Positions 21,119 to 28,710 of a stretch of DNA of 29,764 bases are shown here, in pieces. The notes beneath the pieces were generated by a model. It had not been told where the DNA came from, searched no databases, and worked only from the letters and a program-made list of their open reading frames with translations. The stretch is from an uncultured Prevotella sp. Its GTDB lineage: Bacteria > Bacteroidota > Bacteroidia > Bacteroidales > Bacteroidaceae. A program made the translations under genes and the position numbers. The stretch is from positions 1-29,764 of the forward strand of contig CALCVT010000118.1 in assembly GCA_937906495.1 (NCBI GenBank), given 5' to 3'. How positions within the stretch are numbered: the first letter of the stretch is position 1; the number at the start of each line of letters is the position of its first letter.

Positions 21119-22969
21119 ATGATGAGCAAACCAGATAAAAACCGTTTTGTACCCTTTATTATATCTGTGGGAGTCGTGCTCGGAATACTTGTTGGTAGTT
21201 TCTTTGCCAACCATTTCTCGGGCAACCGGCTCAGCATTATCAACAATTCGAGCAATAAGGTGTTCGACCTTTTCCATTTAATCGACGATCAGTACGTCGA
21301 CTCTGTTGATATCCCCGACTTGGTAGAACGTGCTTTGCCGCAAATTCTTAAGGAACTTGACCCTCACTCTACTTATATCTCGGCTGCCGAGGTCGAAGAG
21401 TCTATGAAGGACCTCAAAGGCAGTTTCTCGGGAATAGGTGTGCAGTTTACAATCTTCCAGGATACCATCCGGGTGGTTAAGGTTGTAAAAGGAGGACCTT
21501 CAGAGAGTGTAGGTTTGCAGGCGGGCGACCGCATTGTAAGTATTAATGGCACAACCTATGTGGGCGATACCATTACCAACGATGGCGCGATGAAGCGTCT
21601 TAAAGGCCCCAAGGGTACAGAGGCTAAGTTGGGTATTAAGCGGGTGGGTAAAAAGCAACTGTTGCGTTACAACATTACGCGTGGCGATGTGCCTGTCAAA
21701 ACAATCGATGCAGTTTATATGCCTGCACCCAAGGTGGGCTATGTGCGTATTACGGGATTTGGCGATACTACCTATGCCGAATTCCTGGCAGCGTTAGCCA
21801 AATTGCAGACTAAGGGTTTTGAAAACTTGATTATCGATTTGCGTGGAAATCCCGGAGGGTATATGGAAACGGCCACACAGATTGTGAACGACTTCCTCTC
21901 GAAAAATTCGTTGATTGTATATACCGAGGGACGAAAGTCAAAGCGCATGGAATATCGTACCGACGGACGTGGAGCCTATCAGTCGATGCCCCTGGTGGTA
22001 TTGGTCGACGAAACCTCAGCATCGGCCAGCGAAATTTTGGCTGGCGCCATTCAAGACAACGACCGGGGTATGATTATAGGCCGTCGTACATTTGGCAAAG
22101 GACTCGTACAGGTACCTATTGAATTCCCCGATGGGTCGCAATTGCGCTTAACCACAGCTCGTTATTACACACCCTCGGGACGCTGTGTGCAAAAGCCTTA
22201 CAAGCCGGGGGCTGAGGATGATTACGAAGCCGACCTTCTGCTCCGTGCCGAGCATGGCGAATATTTTTCGGCCGATAGCATCCGCATGACTGGAGCAAAG
22301 TATAAAACCCGTTTGGGCAGGGTGGTATATGGCGGCGGAGGCATTGTGCCCGACGTGTTTATACCGCGCGATACAACTGGTATAACCTCTTACTTCAAGG
22401 AGGCCTACTTTAGCGGTATGCTTTTTACTTATGCCTACGATTTTGTCGACAGGCATCGCAAGCAGTTGGCACAATGCGAAGATTTGGAAACCCTCGACAA
22501 GTTTCTGGAACGTAAAAATTTAGTAGAGGACTTTGTGCGCTATGCAGCTCGTAACGGACTGAAGCGCCGCAATCTGCTGATAGAACGTTCGCGCAGGTTG
22601 CTCAAGTCGTATCTCACAACAGCCATTATTTCGGATGTGCTCGATGACAGCGATGCTGCAGCTTATGCAAACCGTAACGATGAGGCTGTAAAGCGAGGGG
22701 TAGAGATGTTGCTTTCGGGCAAGGCATTTCCCGAAATCCCAGCTGCAAAATCGCGCAAGCAGGCTCTTTGCAAGCCGTTTGGTTGGGCTGTGCCCTACGG
22801 AGCACCCTCCCTTTTTGCCTTCAGCCCGTTTGAAAATCCTTTCAACGAGCCTTTCCAGTCCAGCTTTGTGCGCAACATGCTTCGCTGGACCTCTTGCACC
22901 GAGGCTCCTGAGTACAACAACCAAACCCTTGCTATATGCTTGATAAATCCGATCTTCGTAAATGCGTAA
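21119..22969 (+). CDS. S41-family C-terminal processing protease (CtpA/Prc type)
   Basis: 616 aa. The N-terminal segment FVPFIISVGVVLGILVGSFF (10-29) is a signal anchor, so the enzyme faces the periplasm. A PDZ domain spans about 98-180 (GVQFTIFQDTIRVVKVVKGG, VGLQAGDRIVSING), followed by the S41 core with LIIDLRGNPGGYMETATQIV. The catalytic dyad is Ser302 (DETSASASEI) and Lys327 (RRTFGKGLVQ), spaced 25 residues as in Prc. The last roughly 75 residues (from about 540) extend beyond the usual end and are Pro/Phe-rich. The gene overlaps the next by 34 bp, suggesting translational coupling. Such proteases trim C-termini of envelope proteins. Confidence 0.92.
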   Translation: MMSKPDKNRFVPFIISVGVVLGILVGSFFANHFSGNRLSIINNSSNKVFDLFHLIDDQYVDSVDIPDLVERALPQILKELDPHSTYISAAEVEESMKDLKGSFSGIGVQFTIFQDTIRVVKVVKGGPSESVGLQAGDRIVSINGTTYVGDTITNDGAMKRLKGPKGTEAKLGIKRVGKKQLLRYNITRGDVPVKTIDAVYMPAPKVGYVRITGFGDTTYAEFLAALAKLQTKGFENLIIDLRGNPGGYMETATQIVNDFLSKNSLIVYTEGRKSKRMEYRTDGRGAYQSMPLVVLVDETSASASEILAGAIQDNDRGMIIGRRTFGKGLVQVPIEFPDGSQLRLTTARYYTPSGRCVQKPYKPGAEDDYEADLLLRAEHGEYFSADSIRMTGAKYKTRLGRVVYGGGGIVPDVFIPRDTTGITSYFKEAYFSGMLFTYAYDFVDRHRKQLAQCEDLETLDKFLERKNLVEDFVRYAARNGLKRRNLLIERSRRLLKSYLTTAIISDVLDDSDAAAYANRNDEAVKRGVEMLLSGKAFPEIPAAKSRKQALCKPFGWAVPYGAPSLFAFSPFENPFNEPFQSSFVRNMLRWTSCTEAPEYNNQTLAICLINPIFVNA

Positions 22970-23490
22970 AAGCTGCAGTAAAGGCATTGTCTTTAGCTGA
23001 AAAACAGCACCTTTCGGACTCCCTCCTTGAGCAAGTTGAGGCTCATCCGCGTTTTGCCGCAGCCCGTACGATGATGCTCTTTTATTCCCTGCCCGACGAA
23101 GTATGTACTCATGCATTTGTTGAGCGCTGGGCAGCAGTCAAAACGGTGCTCTTGCCGGTTGTTGATGGCGACGAACTCGAATTGCGGCGTTATATTCCTG
23201 GTGGCGAACTTTGCGAGTCGGCCTTCCACATCGGTGCACCTGTCGGTCAAGCCTTTACAGCATATGCCGATATCGATTTGGTGCTTGTTCCCGGAGTCGC
23301 CTTTGATGCTGCAGGCAACCGCATGGGGCGTGGCCGGGGCTATTACGACCGCTTCCTTTCGCAACCTGCACTCAAGCGAGCCTATAAGTTAGGCATCTGC
23401 TACCCTTGTCAACTGGTTGAACAGGTGCCCACCAACAGTTTCGATGTGCCGGTAGATGCTGTAGTGGCAGTCGTTCCCGGCAAGGAGTAG
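22936..23490 (+). CDS. 5-formyltetrahydrofolate cyclo-ligase
   Basis: 184 aa, normal size. It converts 5-formyl-THF to 5,10-methenyl-THF with ATP, salvaging folate. The family signature GRGRGYYDRFL lies near 134-144, preceded by DLVLVPGVAFDAAGNRMG. The basic N-terminus LRKCVKAAVKALSLAEKQ is the usual first helix, and the conserved tail ending VPVDAVVAVVPGKE is present. The start overlaps the end of the protease gene by 34 bp, and no better start exists downstream. It is probably the last gene of the operon beginning at 17158; the folate link to the nearby dCMP deaminase (dTMP synthesis) is suggestive. Confidence 0.93.
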   Translation: MLDKSDLRKCVKAAVKALSLAEKQHLSDSLLEQVEAHPRFAAARTMMLFYSLPDEVCTHAFVERWAAVKTVLLPVVDGDELELRRYIPGGELCESAFHIGAPVGQAFTAYADIDLVLVPGVAFDAAGNRMGRGRGYYDRFLSQPALKRAYKLGICYPCQLVEQVPTNSFDVPVDAVVAVVPGKE

Positions 23491-23705
23491 CAGGCTGGAA
23501 GCCTCTTTAGTGCTGCTGTTAATCATGCGGTTCGATACACTGGAGCCCCGGTAGGCGCCAGACCGATTTTGAATACGATAATTTCAGTGGTAATTAGCAG
23601 AATATCAGTCCGATTGTTTATCTAGTCCGTTAATATTATTTATCACGAAAAAGAGCAGATTTGCCCCTCATTTCAACCGAATCAAAAGGTTGTTCCGAAA
23701 AACAA
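23491..23705. other. Spacer after the cyclo-ligase gene with a weak hairpin
   Basis: No gene. An imperfect stem-loop at 23540-23561 (CTGG-A-GCC with GGC-G-CCAG, loop CCGGTA) followed by ACCGATTTTG may be a weak terminator. A CAACC/GGTTG pairing (23674-23692) is the only other structure. Confidence 0.45.
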
Positions 23706-23737
23706 TTTGGAAAAAGGCAAAAAATGAAGTATCTTTG
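23706..23737 (+). promoter_or_regulatory. Orphan promoter
   Basis: TTTG (23706-23709), 20 bp, TATCTTTG (23730-23737): one of the best promoter matches in the window. No coding gene follows within the predicted transcript, which starts near 23744 and meets a terminator at 23774-23808. Confidence 0.8.
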
Positions 23738-23743
23738 TATAAC

Positions 23744-23808
23744 AACTGAAGGCAACAGATATTAGCTTTATACGGGTTGGCTTGCGCTTACAAGCCAACC
23801 CTTGTTTT
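23744..23808 (+). ncRNA. Candidate small RNA (about 65 nt)
   Basis: A predicted transcript from the orphan promoter to a strong intrinsic terminator. It has about 30 nt of single-stranded 5' sequence (CAACTGAAGGCAACAGATAT and on) followed by the terminator hairpin. It contains no ATG, so it cannot encode a normal peptide. The organisation (strong promoter, short unpaired head, terminator) is that of a minimal bacterial small RNA. Ends are estimated from promoter and terminator positions only. It could also be the relic of a lost gene's promoter next to an unrelated terminator. Confidence 0.5.
23774..23808 (+). terminator. Strong intrinsic terminator
   Basis: Perfect 11-bp stem GGGTTGGCTTG (23774-23784) with CAAGCCAACCC (23791-23801), loop CGCTTA, tail TTGTTTTTTAGG. 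Confidence 0.9.
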
Positions 23809-23887
23809 TTAGGTTCGTACTTCAGAAAATAAAACGTTTTTTTGCTGATTTTGTTGGTTTTGCGCTCTAAATAGTTGGTTGCTATCA

Positions 23888-23971
23888 AAATTTCTATCGC
23901 CCCTTTAGAAATTTCTATCGCTCCTTTAGAAAATCCTATCGCCCCTTTAGAATTTTCTACACCCCCAATCG
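23888..23971. repeat. 21-bp tandem repeat, three copies plus a degenerate fourth
   Basis: Units at 23888-23908, 23909-23929 and 23930-23950 share the core CTATCGCCCCTTTAG preceded by an A/T-rich AAATTT or AAAATC; a fourth, degraded unit begins at 23951 (AATTTTCTACACCCCC). The 21-bp period equals two helical turns. Adjacent copies create the palindrome TAGAAATTTCTA. It lies in a non-coding stretch, with no spacers and no cas genes, so it is not CRISPR. Confidence 0.85.
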
Positions 23972-24300
23972 TTGTAGCTAACTTGCCCCGGCGTGCAAAA
24001 CATCGTGGCAGTGTGTTGTTTCTTGTTCGTATACTTGTACTTCAAAGCTAAAGAAGGGCATATTTTAACCGGAATGCAAATTTATAGATATTTATACAAT
24101 GCGTTAGTTTGGGTGAAAAAAAGTTCTTAAAAGAAGGCCTTGCAACCTTATAGACATCAGTTTCCAAGTCCCTTCGCCTAACCCTTATTAGCGTTGCACG
24201 CAAGTGTACAAGCTACATTCGGCCAGGAACCCCTCAACGCCCAAAACCGGGGTTCATCACCTTTTTATGGGCTAAATGCTTTATATTTCGAAATTATCTT
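23972..24300. other. Non-coding stretch upstream of the glycan module
   Basis: About 330 bp with no supported gene. It is AT-rich around 24050-24130 and GC-richer toward 24230. No hairpin of note is seen. Regulatory sequences for the glycan module may lie here. Confidence 0.45.
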
Positions 24301-24308
24301 TAACTTTG
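24301..24308 (+). promoter_or_regulatory. -7 promoter element of the glycan module
   Basis: TAACTTTG matches TAnnTTTG; an imperfect -33 (TTTA) lies about 18-20 bp upstream. Transcription would begin near 24315, which rules out a start codon at 24276 for the first gene and supports the ATG at 24333. Confidence 0.6.
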
Positions 24309-24332
24309 CGCTATAAGAAACATTTTAGACCC

Positions 24333-24788
24333 ATGGAGTTCAACTCAGCATACGATAAACTGACTTTTGAGTACGATGCATTCAGTGATGAGCGCGGAGT
24401 ACTTACCATTGCCGGTAATACCGAAGGCAAGTGTTTGCCTTTTGAGGTGCAGCGCGTGTTTTGGATACACGGAGTGCCTGCCTCGTGCCAGCGGGGTATG
24501 CATGCCCACCGTACTTGCTGGGAGGCCCTTTCGGCCGTAAGCGGCAGTTTCAAAGTAAGGGTCAGTAACGGCATGGAGCCCCCGGTAACGTTTCTGCTCG
24601 ACAATCCTCAAAAAGGGCTGCTTATTCCGCCCATGGTGTGGTGCGAACTTTTCGACTTTAGTGCCGATGCCGTTTGCCTGTGTTTAGCCTCGGGCCATTA
24701 CGATCAGACGGGCTACATAAGCAACTACGAGGACTTTTTGCACGAGGTTTCCCAACTTCAAAAATCCCGGAACGAGGCATGGAAATAA
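24333..24788 (+). CDS. Sugar 3,4-ketoisomerase, FdtA/QdtA-type cupin
   Basis: 151 aa. Cupin-fold enzymes of this family convert dTDP-4-keto-6-deoxyglucose into the 3-keto isomer, preparing C3 for amination. Diagnostic segments: FEVQRVFWIHGVPASCQRGM, HAH at 57-59 (active-site histidines), NPQKGLLIPPMVWCELFDFS and ASGHYDQTGYISNYEDFL. The start at 24333 is chosen because the longer frame overlaps the promoter. Its stop overlaps the next gene by 10 bp. With the downstream aminotransferase it forms the standard pair for a 3-amino-3,6-dideoxyhexose; FdtA (galacto) and QdtA (gluco) outcomes cannot be told apart by eye. Confidence 0.88.
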   Translation: MEFNSAYDKLTFEYDAFSDERGVLTIAGNTEGKCLPFEVQRVFWIHGVPASCQRGMHAHRTCWEALSAVSGSFKVRVSNGMEPPVTFLLDNPQKGLLIPPMVWCELFDFSADAVCLCLASGHYDQTGYISNYEDFLHEVSQLQKSRNEAWK

Positions 24789-25771
24789 GCATCATACCCT
24801 ATAGTCCGGCATTCCGAAACCAATGGGACGAGGCTGTAAGGCAGGCCCGCCAGGCAAGTTTCCTGTTCGAACGCGACTTTATGGACTACCACAGCGACCG
24901 TTTCACCGATACGTCGCTGATGTTTACCGATAGTCGTGGGCACATTCAGGCCCTATTCCCGGCCTGTATTCACCCCTCCGACGCCACTCGCATTGAGTCG
25001 CATGCCGGCCTGACTTATGGTGGCCTGTTGCTCTTGCCCACTGCAACAACAGCAGTTGTGGGGCAGTTTTTCGACCGGATGAAGGTTTACTATCAGGCCC
25101 GTGGCTTTAAGCAAATTGGCTATAAGCCCGTGCCCCACATCTACCATACCTATCCGGCAGAAGAAGATTTATATTGGTTGGTCAGAAACGGAGCTGCATT
25201 GCAAAGCCGGGCCGTATCGTCGGTCATCGATTTGCGGAATCCCCTGCCGTTTAGCCAGTTGCGAAGCCGCAAGGTGCGCAAGGCCGAGCGTTTAGGCTTC
25301 CTCCAAATATCCGATACCATGCACCACCTTCCTGTCTTTTGGCATTTGCTAGACAGTGTGCTGGTGCAGCGCCACGGCACTCATCCTGTGCACAGCCTGT
25401 CCGAACTCGAACTGCTCGCCCGGCGTTTTCCGCAATGTATCAAACTGCTCACTGTGCAAGCCCCGTCGGGTACAGTCGGTAGCCACACACCTTCGGTTTG
25501 TTTGGCCGGCTGTCTGCTTTTTGTAATGCCACGGGTAGTGCATGTGCAATACATAGCTGCCAGCAACGAAGGTTGTGCCGTTGGTGTGCTCGACTGGTTG
25601 TTTGCCCGGCTGGCGGCTATCCTGCAGCCCGAAGCTCAGCAGCGACCTTATCTGGACTTTGGCATATCGACCGAGCAGCACGGACGCTTGCTTAACGAAG
25701 GACTCATTTTTCAGAAAGAAGGATTCGGAGCACGCGCAGTGTGTTACGATGCCTATACATTTAATCTTTAA
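24779..25771 (+). CDS. FemAB/GNAT-like acyltransferase
   Basis: 330 aa from the ATG at 24779, overlapping the previous stop (ATGGAAATAA). It is cytoplasmic, with no signal. The pattern is that of FemAB/BioF2-type double-GNAT proteins: SFLFERDFMDYHSDRF near 24-40, an LTYGGLLL segment, the basic helix LRSRKVRKAERLGFLQI near 160, and an HVQYIAASNEGCAVGVLDWL segment near 260 where GNAT proteins bind the acyl donor. Placed between a ketoisomerase and an aminotransferase, it probably acylates the new amino sugar, the role of FdtC or QdtC, which are left-handed beta-helix proteins instead. Substrate and donor are not shown by the sequence. Confidence 0.7.
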   Translation: MEISIIPYSPAFRNQWDEAVRQARQASFLFERDFMDYHSDRFTDTSLMFTDSRGHIQALFPACIHPSDATRIESHAGLTYGGLLLLPTATTAVVGQFFDRMKVYYQARGFKQIGYKPVPHIYHTYPAEEDLYWLVRNGAALQSRAVSSVIDLRNPLPFSQLRSRKVRKAERLGFLQISDTMHHLPVFWHLLDSVLVQRHGTHPVHSLSELELLARRFPQCIKLLTVQAPSGTVGSHTPSVCLAGCLLFVMPRVVHVQYIAASNEGCAVGVLDWLFARLAAILQPEAQQRPYLDFGISTEQHGRLLNEGLIFQKEGFGARAVCYDAYTFNL

Positions 25772-25790
25772 AATAAAGTTTTTTATACGC

Positions 25791-26900
25791 ATGATTCCCT
25801 TTTTGCCGCTCAACGACATCACAGCCAGTTATGAGCCCCGCTTGTCCGAGGCAGTATTGCGCGTAGTGGCAGGTGGCTGGTATTTGCATGGCACCGAAGT
25901 AAAGGCTTTTGAGGCAGAGTTTGCCCGATATATAGGCAGTGCATGCTGTGTAGCAGTTGGCAACGGACTCGATGCGCTCACCCTTTCGCTGATGGCGCTC
26001 AAAAGCCACTATCGGTGGCAGGATGACGACGAAGTGATTGTGCCCGACATGACCTTTATAGCAACAGCCGAGGCTGTGGTGCGGGCTGGCCTAAAGCCTG
26101 TACTGGCAGATGTTGACGAGCATGCCGTGCTTACTCCCGAACTGGCAGCACGCGTACTGACATTGCGTACGCGTGCCGTGATTCCAGTTCATCTTTACGG
26201 CTATCCGGCCCCCATGCCCGAACTGATGGCGTGGGCCGAGGAGCATGGATTGCAGGTTGTTGAAGATGCAGCCCAAGCCCATGGCGCAGCCATTGCCGGA
26301 AAACGTGTAGGAAGTTGGGGACATTTGTCGGCGTTTAGTTTTTACCCGGGCAAAAATCTCGGAGCGTTAGGCGATGGTGGTGCTGTGGTAACCAACAATG
26401 CCGAATTGGCCCATACCGTAAGTGTGTTGGCCAATTATGGGGCCGAACGCAAATATTACCACACTTGCCTGGGGCTTAACAGCCGTTTAGACGAGGTGCA
26501 GGCTGCTGTTCTGCGCTTGAAGTTGCGCAGACTCGATGCCGACAATGAACGGCGCCGGCAGGTAGCTGCCCTCTATGCTGCCAATCTCAGTCATCCCGAA
26601 GTGCTGCTGCCTTATGGGGGAGAGAGCCGCAACAGTGTGTTCCATATTTATCCCGTTCGCTGCGCGGCACGCCACAAGCTGATGCAGCATTTGGGCCGTC
26701 ATGGAGTAGAAACCCTGATACATTACCCCCTTAGCTTGAGTGCGCAACCGGCTTTGCAGCCACTGGTAAGCAATCGGCACATCGTTACACCCGAAGCTCA
26801 ACATTGGGCAGACTGCGAAATCAGCTTGCCTATAAGTCCGGTGATAACCGATGCACAAGTGCTTGAGGTATGCAGGGCTGTTAATACTTTTGAAACCTAA
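25791..26900 (+). CDS. DegT/DnrJ/EryC1 sugar aminotransferase (FdtB/QdtB type)
   Basis: 369 aa from the ATG at 25791, which gives the family start MIPFLPLNDITASYEPRL; an in-frame extension to 25575 covers the previous gene and is rejected. PLP-dependent: GNGLDAL at 58-64 (cofactor phosphate), VVEDAAQAHGA with Asp159, and the Schiff-base Lys188 in SFYPGKNLGALGDGG. It transfers an amino group from glutamate to C3 of the 3-keto sugar made by the cupin. It follows the acyltransferase by 19 bp. Its C-terminal GVETLIHYPLSLSAQPALQP is the usual substrate loop. Confidence 0.92.
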   Translation: MIPFLPLNDITASYEPRLSEAVLRVVAGGWYLHGTEVKAFEAEFARYIGSACCVAVGNGLDALTLSLMALKSHYRWQDDDEVIVPDMTFIATAEAVVRAGLKPVLADVDEHAVLTPELAARVLTLRTRAVIPVHLYGYPAPMPELMAWAEEHGLQVVEDAAQAHGAAIAGKRVGSWGHLSAFSFYPGKNLGALGDGGAVVTNNAELAHTVSVLANYGAERKYYHTCLGLNSRLDEVQAAVLRLKLRRLDADNERRRQVAALYAANLSHPEVLLPYGGESRNSVFHIYPVRCAARHKLMQHLGRHGVETLIHYPLSLSAQPALQPLVSNRHIVTPEAQHWADCEISLPISPVITDAQVLEVCRAVNTFET

Positions 26901-27009
26901 AAAAATACAGATTGGCCGTAAAAGCAGATAGCCGGCGAGTGTGTTGTCAATGCAGATGCTCTTGCCGTGAATAGAGGCCGTTACCTAATCATTATATCTA
27001 CAAAGAACC

Positions 27010-27825
27010 ATGAATCTCGACATTCTTATCTGTTCGTTGAACAAGGGCATCGTCCGCGTACAGGATGTGCTCCTGCCTCCTCAGGAGGGAGTAAGGTATA
27101 TCGTATCGTATCAGTATACCGACGAGCGTTATTTGGATTTGATTCCGAAAGCACTTAGTGCACGTGCAGACGTGTCTATCTTTAAATACAAGGGGCAAGG
27201 CCTGTCGGCAAACCGGAACTTTGCGATGGACAAGGCAACGGCCGAAATAGTGATGTATGCCGATGATGATGCCCGCCTGCTGCCCGATACACCGGCTTTG
27301 GTGACGCGTCATTTCAGCGAAAACCCCGATTTGGATGTGGCCTTTTTTTGCGCAACAACCTATACCGGCAAACCCTTGAAAAAGTATCCGAAAGAGGCTT
27401 TCGATGTGTTGGTCATGCCTGAGGAGTATACCGTTTCGGCGCTCGAAATGGCTTGCCGCCGCAACAAGGTTCAAGGACGCATACGTTTTGATGAGCGTTT
27501 TGGACTGGGGACTAAGTTCTTGACCTGCGGTGAGGAGGAAGTGTGGGTTGAAGATGCATTGCGTGCCAAACTGCGTATGCGTTACATCCCCGAAAAAATA
27601 GTAGAAACCAGCACAATGCTCAAAAAATCGCTCATCTACGTAGATGCCGGTGTGCAACGTAGCCGGGGGGCTATTGATTACTATCGTAACGGAGCCAAGG
27701 CCTGGTGGAACAGTCTGTGCTTTGCGTGGGATTGTGCGCGTAATGGATACTGCCATTTTTGGCCCATGATGAAACATTTGGCTGAAGGTATACGTTTTAT
27801 GCAGCGAACAGCCGGCAAAGAATAG
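27010..27825 (+). CDS. GT2-family glycosyltransferase
   Basis: 271 aa. GT-A fold of family 2: MNLDILICSLNKGIVRV start, GQGLSANRNFAMDKA (nucleotide-sugar region) and the metal-binding VMYADDDARL near 79-88. FDERFGLGTKFLTCGEEEVW near 160-180 is the acceptor/catalytic acidic region. No membrane segment is visible, so it is cytoplasmic or peripheral. The next gene has the same N-terminal pattern and the FDERFGLGT motif, so the two are diverged duplicates. A 109-bp gap separates it from the aminotransferase, with no clear promoter in the gap. Donor and acceptor are unknown; the module context suggests the new amino sugar. Confidence 0.85.
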   Translation: MNLDILICSLNKGIVRVQDVLLPPQEGVRYIVSYQYTDERYLDLIPKALSARADVSIFKYKGQGLSANRNFAMDKATAEIVMYADDDARLLPDTPALVTRHFSENPDLDVAFFCATTYTGKPLKKYPKEAFDVLVMPEEYTVSALEMACRRNKVQGRIRFDERFGLGTKFLTCGEEEVWVEDALRAKLRMRYIPEKIVETSTMLKKSLIYVDAGVQRSRGAIDYYRNGAKAWWNSLCFAWDCARNGYCHFWPMMKHLAEGIRFMQRTAGKE

Positions 27826-27858
27826 CCTTTGATTGAGGCAGAGGCAACAGCGTAGCTT

Positions 27859-28710
27859 ATGACCATTGAATTCCTTATTTGTACAATAGATGCAGGTATC
27901 TTGAAGATTCCTGCATTGCTTATGCCGCCCATGCCGGGAGTTTGTTACCTGGTATCGTGGCAACATAGTTATACACATACCGCAGTATCGGCAAATCGGG
28001 AATGTAATGTACCGTTAACCGCACAAGCTGACTTGCCCGAAGTACTGATTCGAAGGCCCGACGTACGAGTGGTTGAACTGCAGGGTAAAGGACTCTCGCG
28101 CAACCGCAACAATGCACTCAAACATGCCATAGGCGATTGGCTTATTATAGCCGACGATGATTGCCGCTATACACCAGACAGCATCAACGCGGTAAAAAAA
28201 GCCATAGCCCTGCATCCGCAAGCAGCCATCTTGCAACTGCAGGGAACGGACTTTGAGGGACATCCCCTGCAAAATTATCCGGCAGCCCCCTATGAGTACC
28301 GTACACGACCGCGTTATGCCTTTGTAGCATCGTGGGAGCTCGTGCTTCGGCGCAGTGCAGGCCTTCCTCAGTTTGACGAACGTTTTGGCTTGGGAACTTA
28401 TATGTGTTGTGGCGAAGAAGACCTTTTTGTACATCAAACATCAGAGCGTGGAGGTGCTGTTTATTACGAACCTTTACATTTGGTGAACACACCGGGCGAA
28501 ACAACGGGTACCCGTTTTGCCGAACTGCAAGGCGTGCAACGTGCAAAAGGAGGAGTGCTGACTATGATACACGGGCCGTGGGGAGCTGTATTGCGGAGTC
28601 TGAAGTATGCTTGTCTGTATCCCAACGTAAGTGTGTGCCGCCGTTTGTCGTTTTTTGTTCAAATGCTTAAAGGTATTCGTTATGTTCTCTTTAGTCATCC
28701 CTTACCATAA
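27859..28710 (+). CDS. GT2-family glycosyltransferase, paralog of the previous gene
   Basis: 283 aa. It parallels the previous enzyme: MTIEFLICTIDAGILKI start, LQGKGLSRNRNNALKHAIGD, the DxD-type LIIADDDCRY near 95-104, and FDERFGLGTYMCCGEEDLFV near 175. It lies 33 bp downstream of its paralog and overlaps the next glycosyltransferase by 29 bp, so the three are one transcription unit. Substrate unknown. Confidence 0.85.
   Translation: MTIEFLICTIDAGILKIPALLMPPMPGVCYLVSWQHSYTHTAVSANRECNVPLTAQADLPEVLIRRPDVRVVELQGKGLSRNRNNALKHAIGDWLIIADDDCRYTPDSINAVKKAIALHPQAAILQLQGTDFEGHPLQNYPAAPYEYRTRPRYAFVASWELVLRRSAGLPQFDERFGLGTYMCCGEEDLFVHQTSERGGAVYYEPLHLVNTPGETTGTRFAELQGVQRAKGGVLTMIHGPWGAVLRSLKYACLYPNVSVCRRLSFFVQMLKGIRYVLFSHPLP

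Noticed and set aside
23888..23971. CRISPR array
   Set aside because: Repeats are directly adjacent with no spacers, only three copies, and no cas genes are present.
26998..27978. 326-codon minus-strand frame opposite the GT2 genes
   Set aside because: His/Cys-rich antisense translation without family resemblance; the plus strand carries clear glycosyltransferases.
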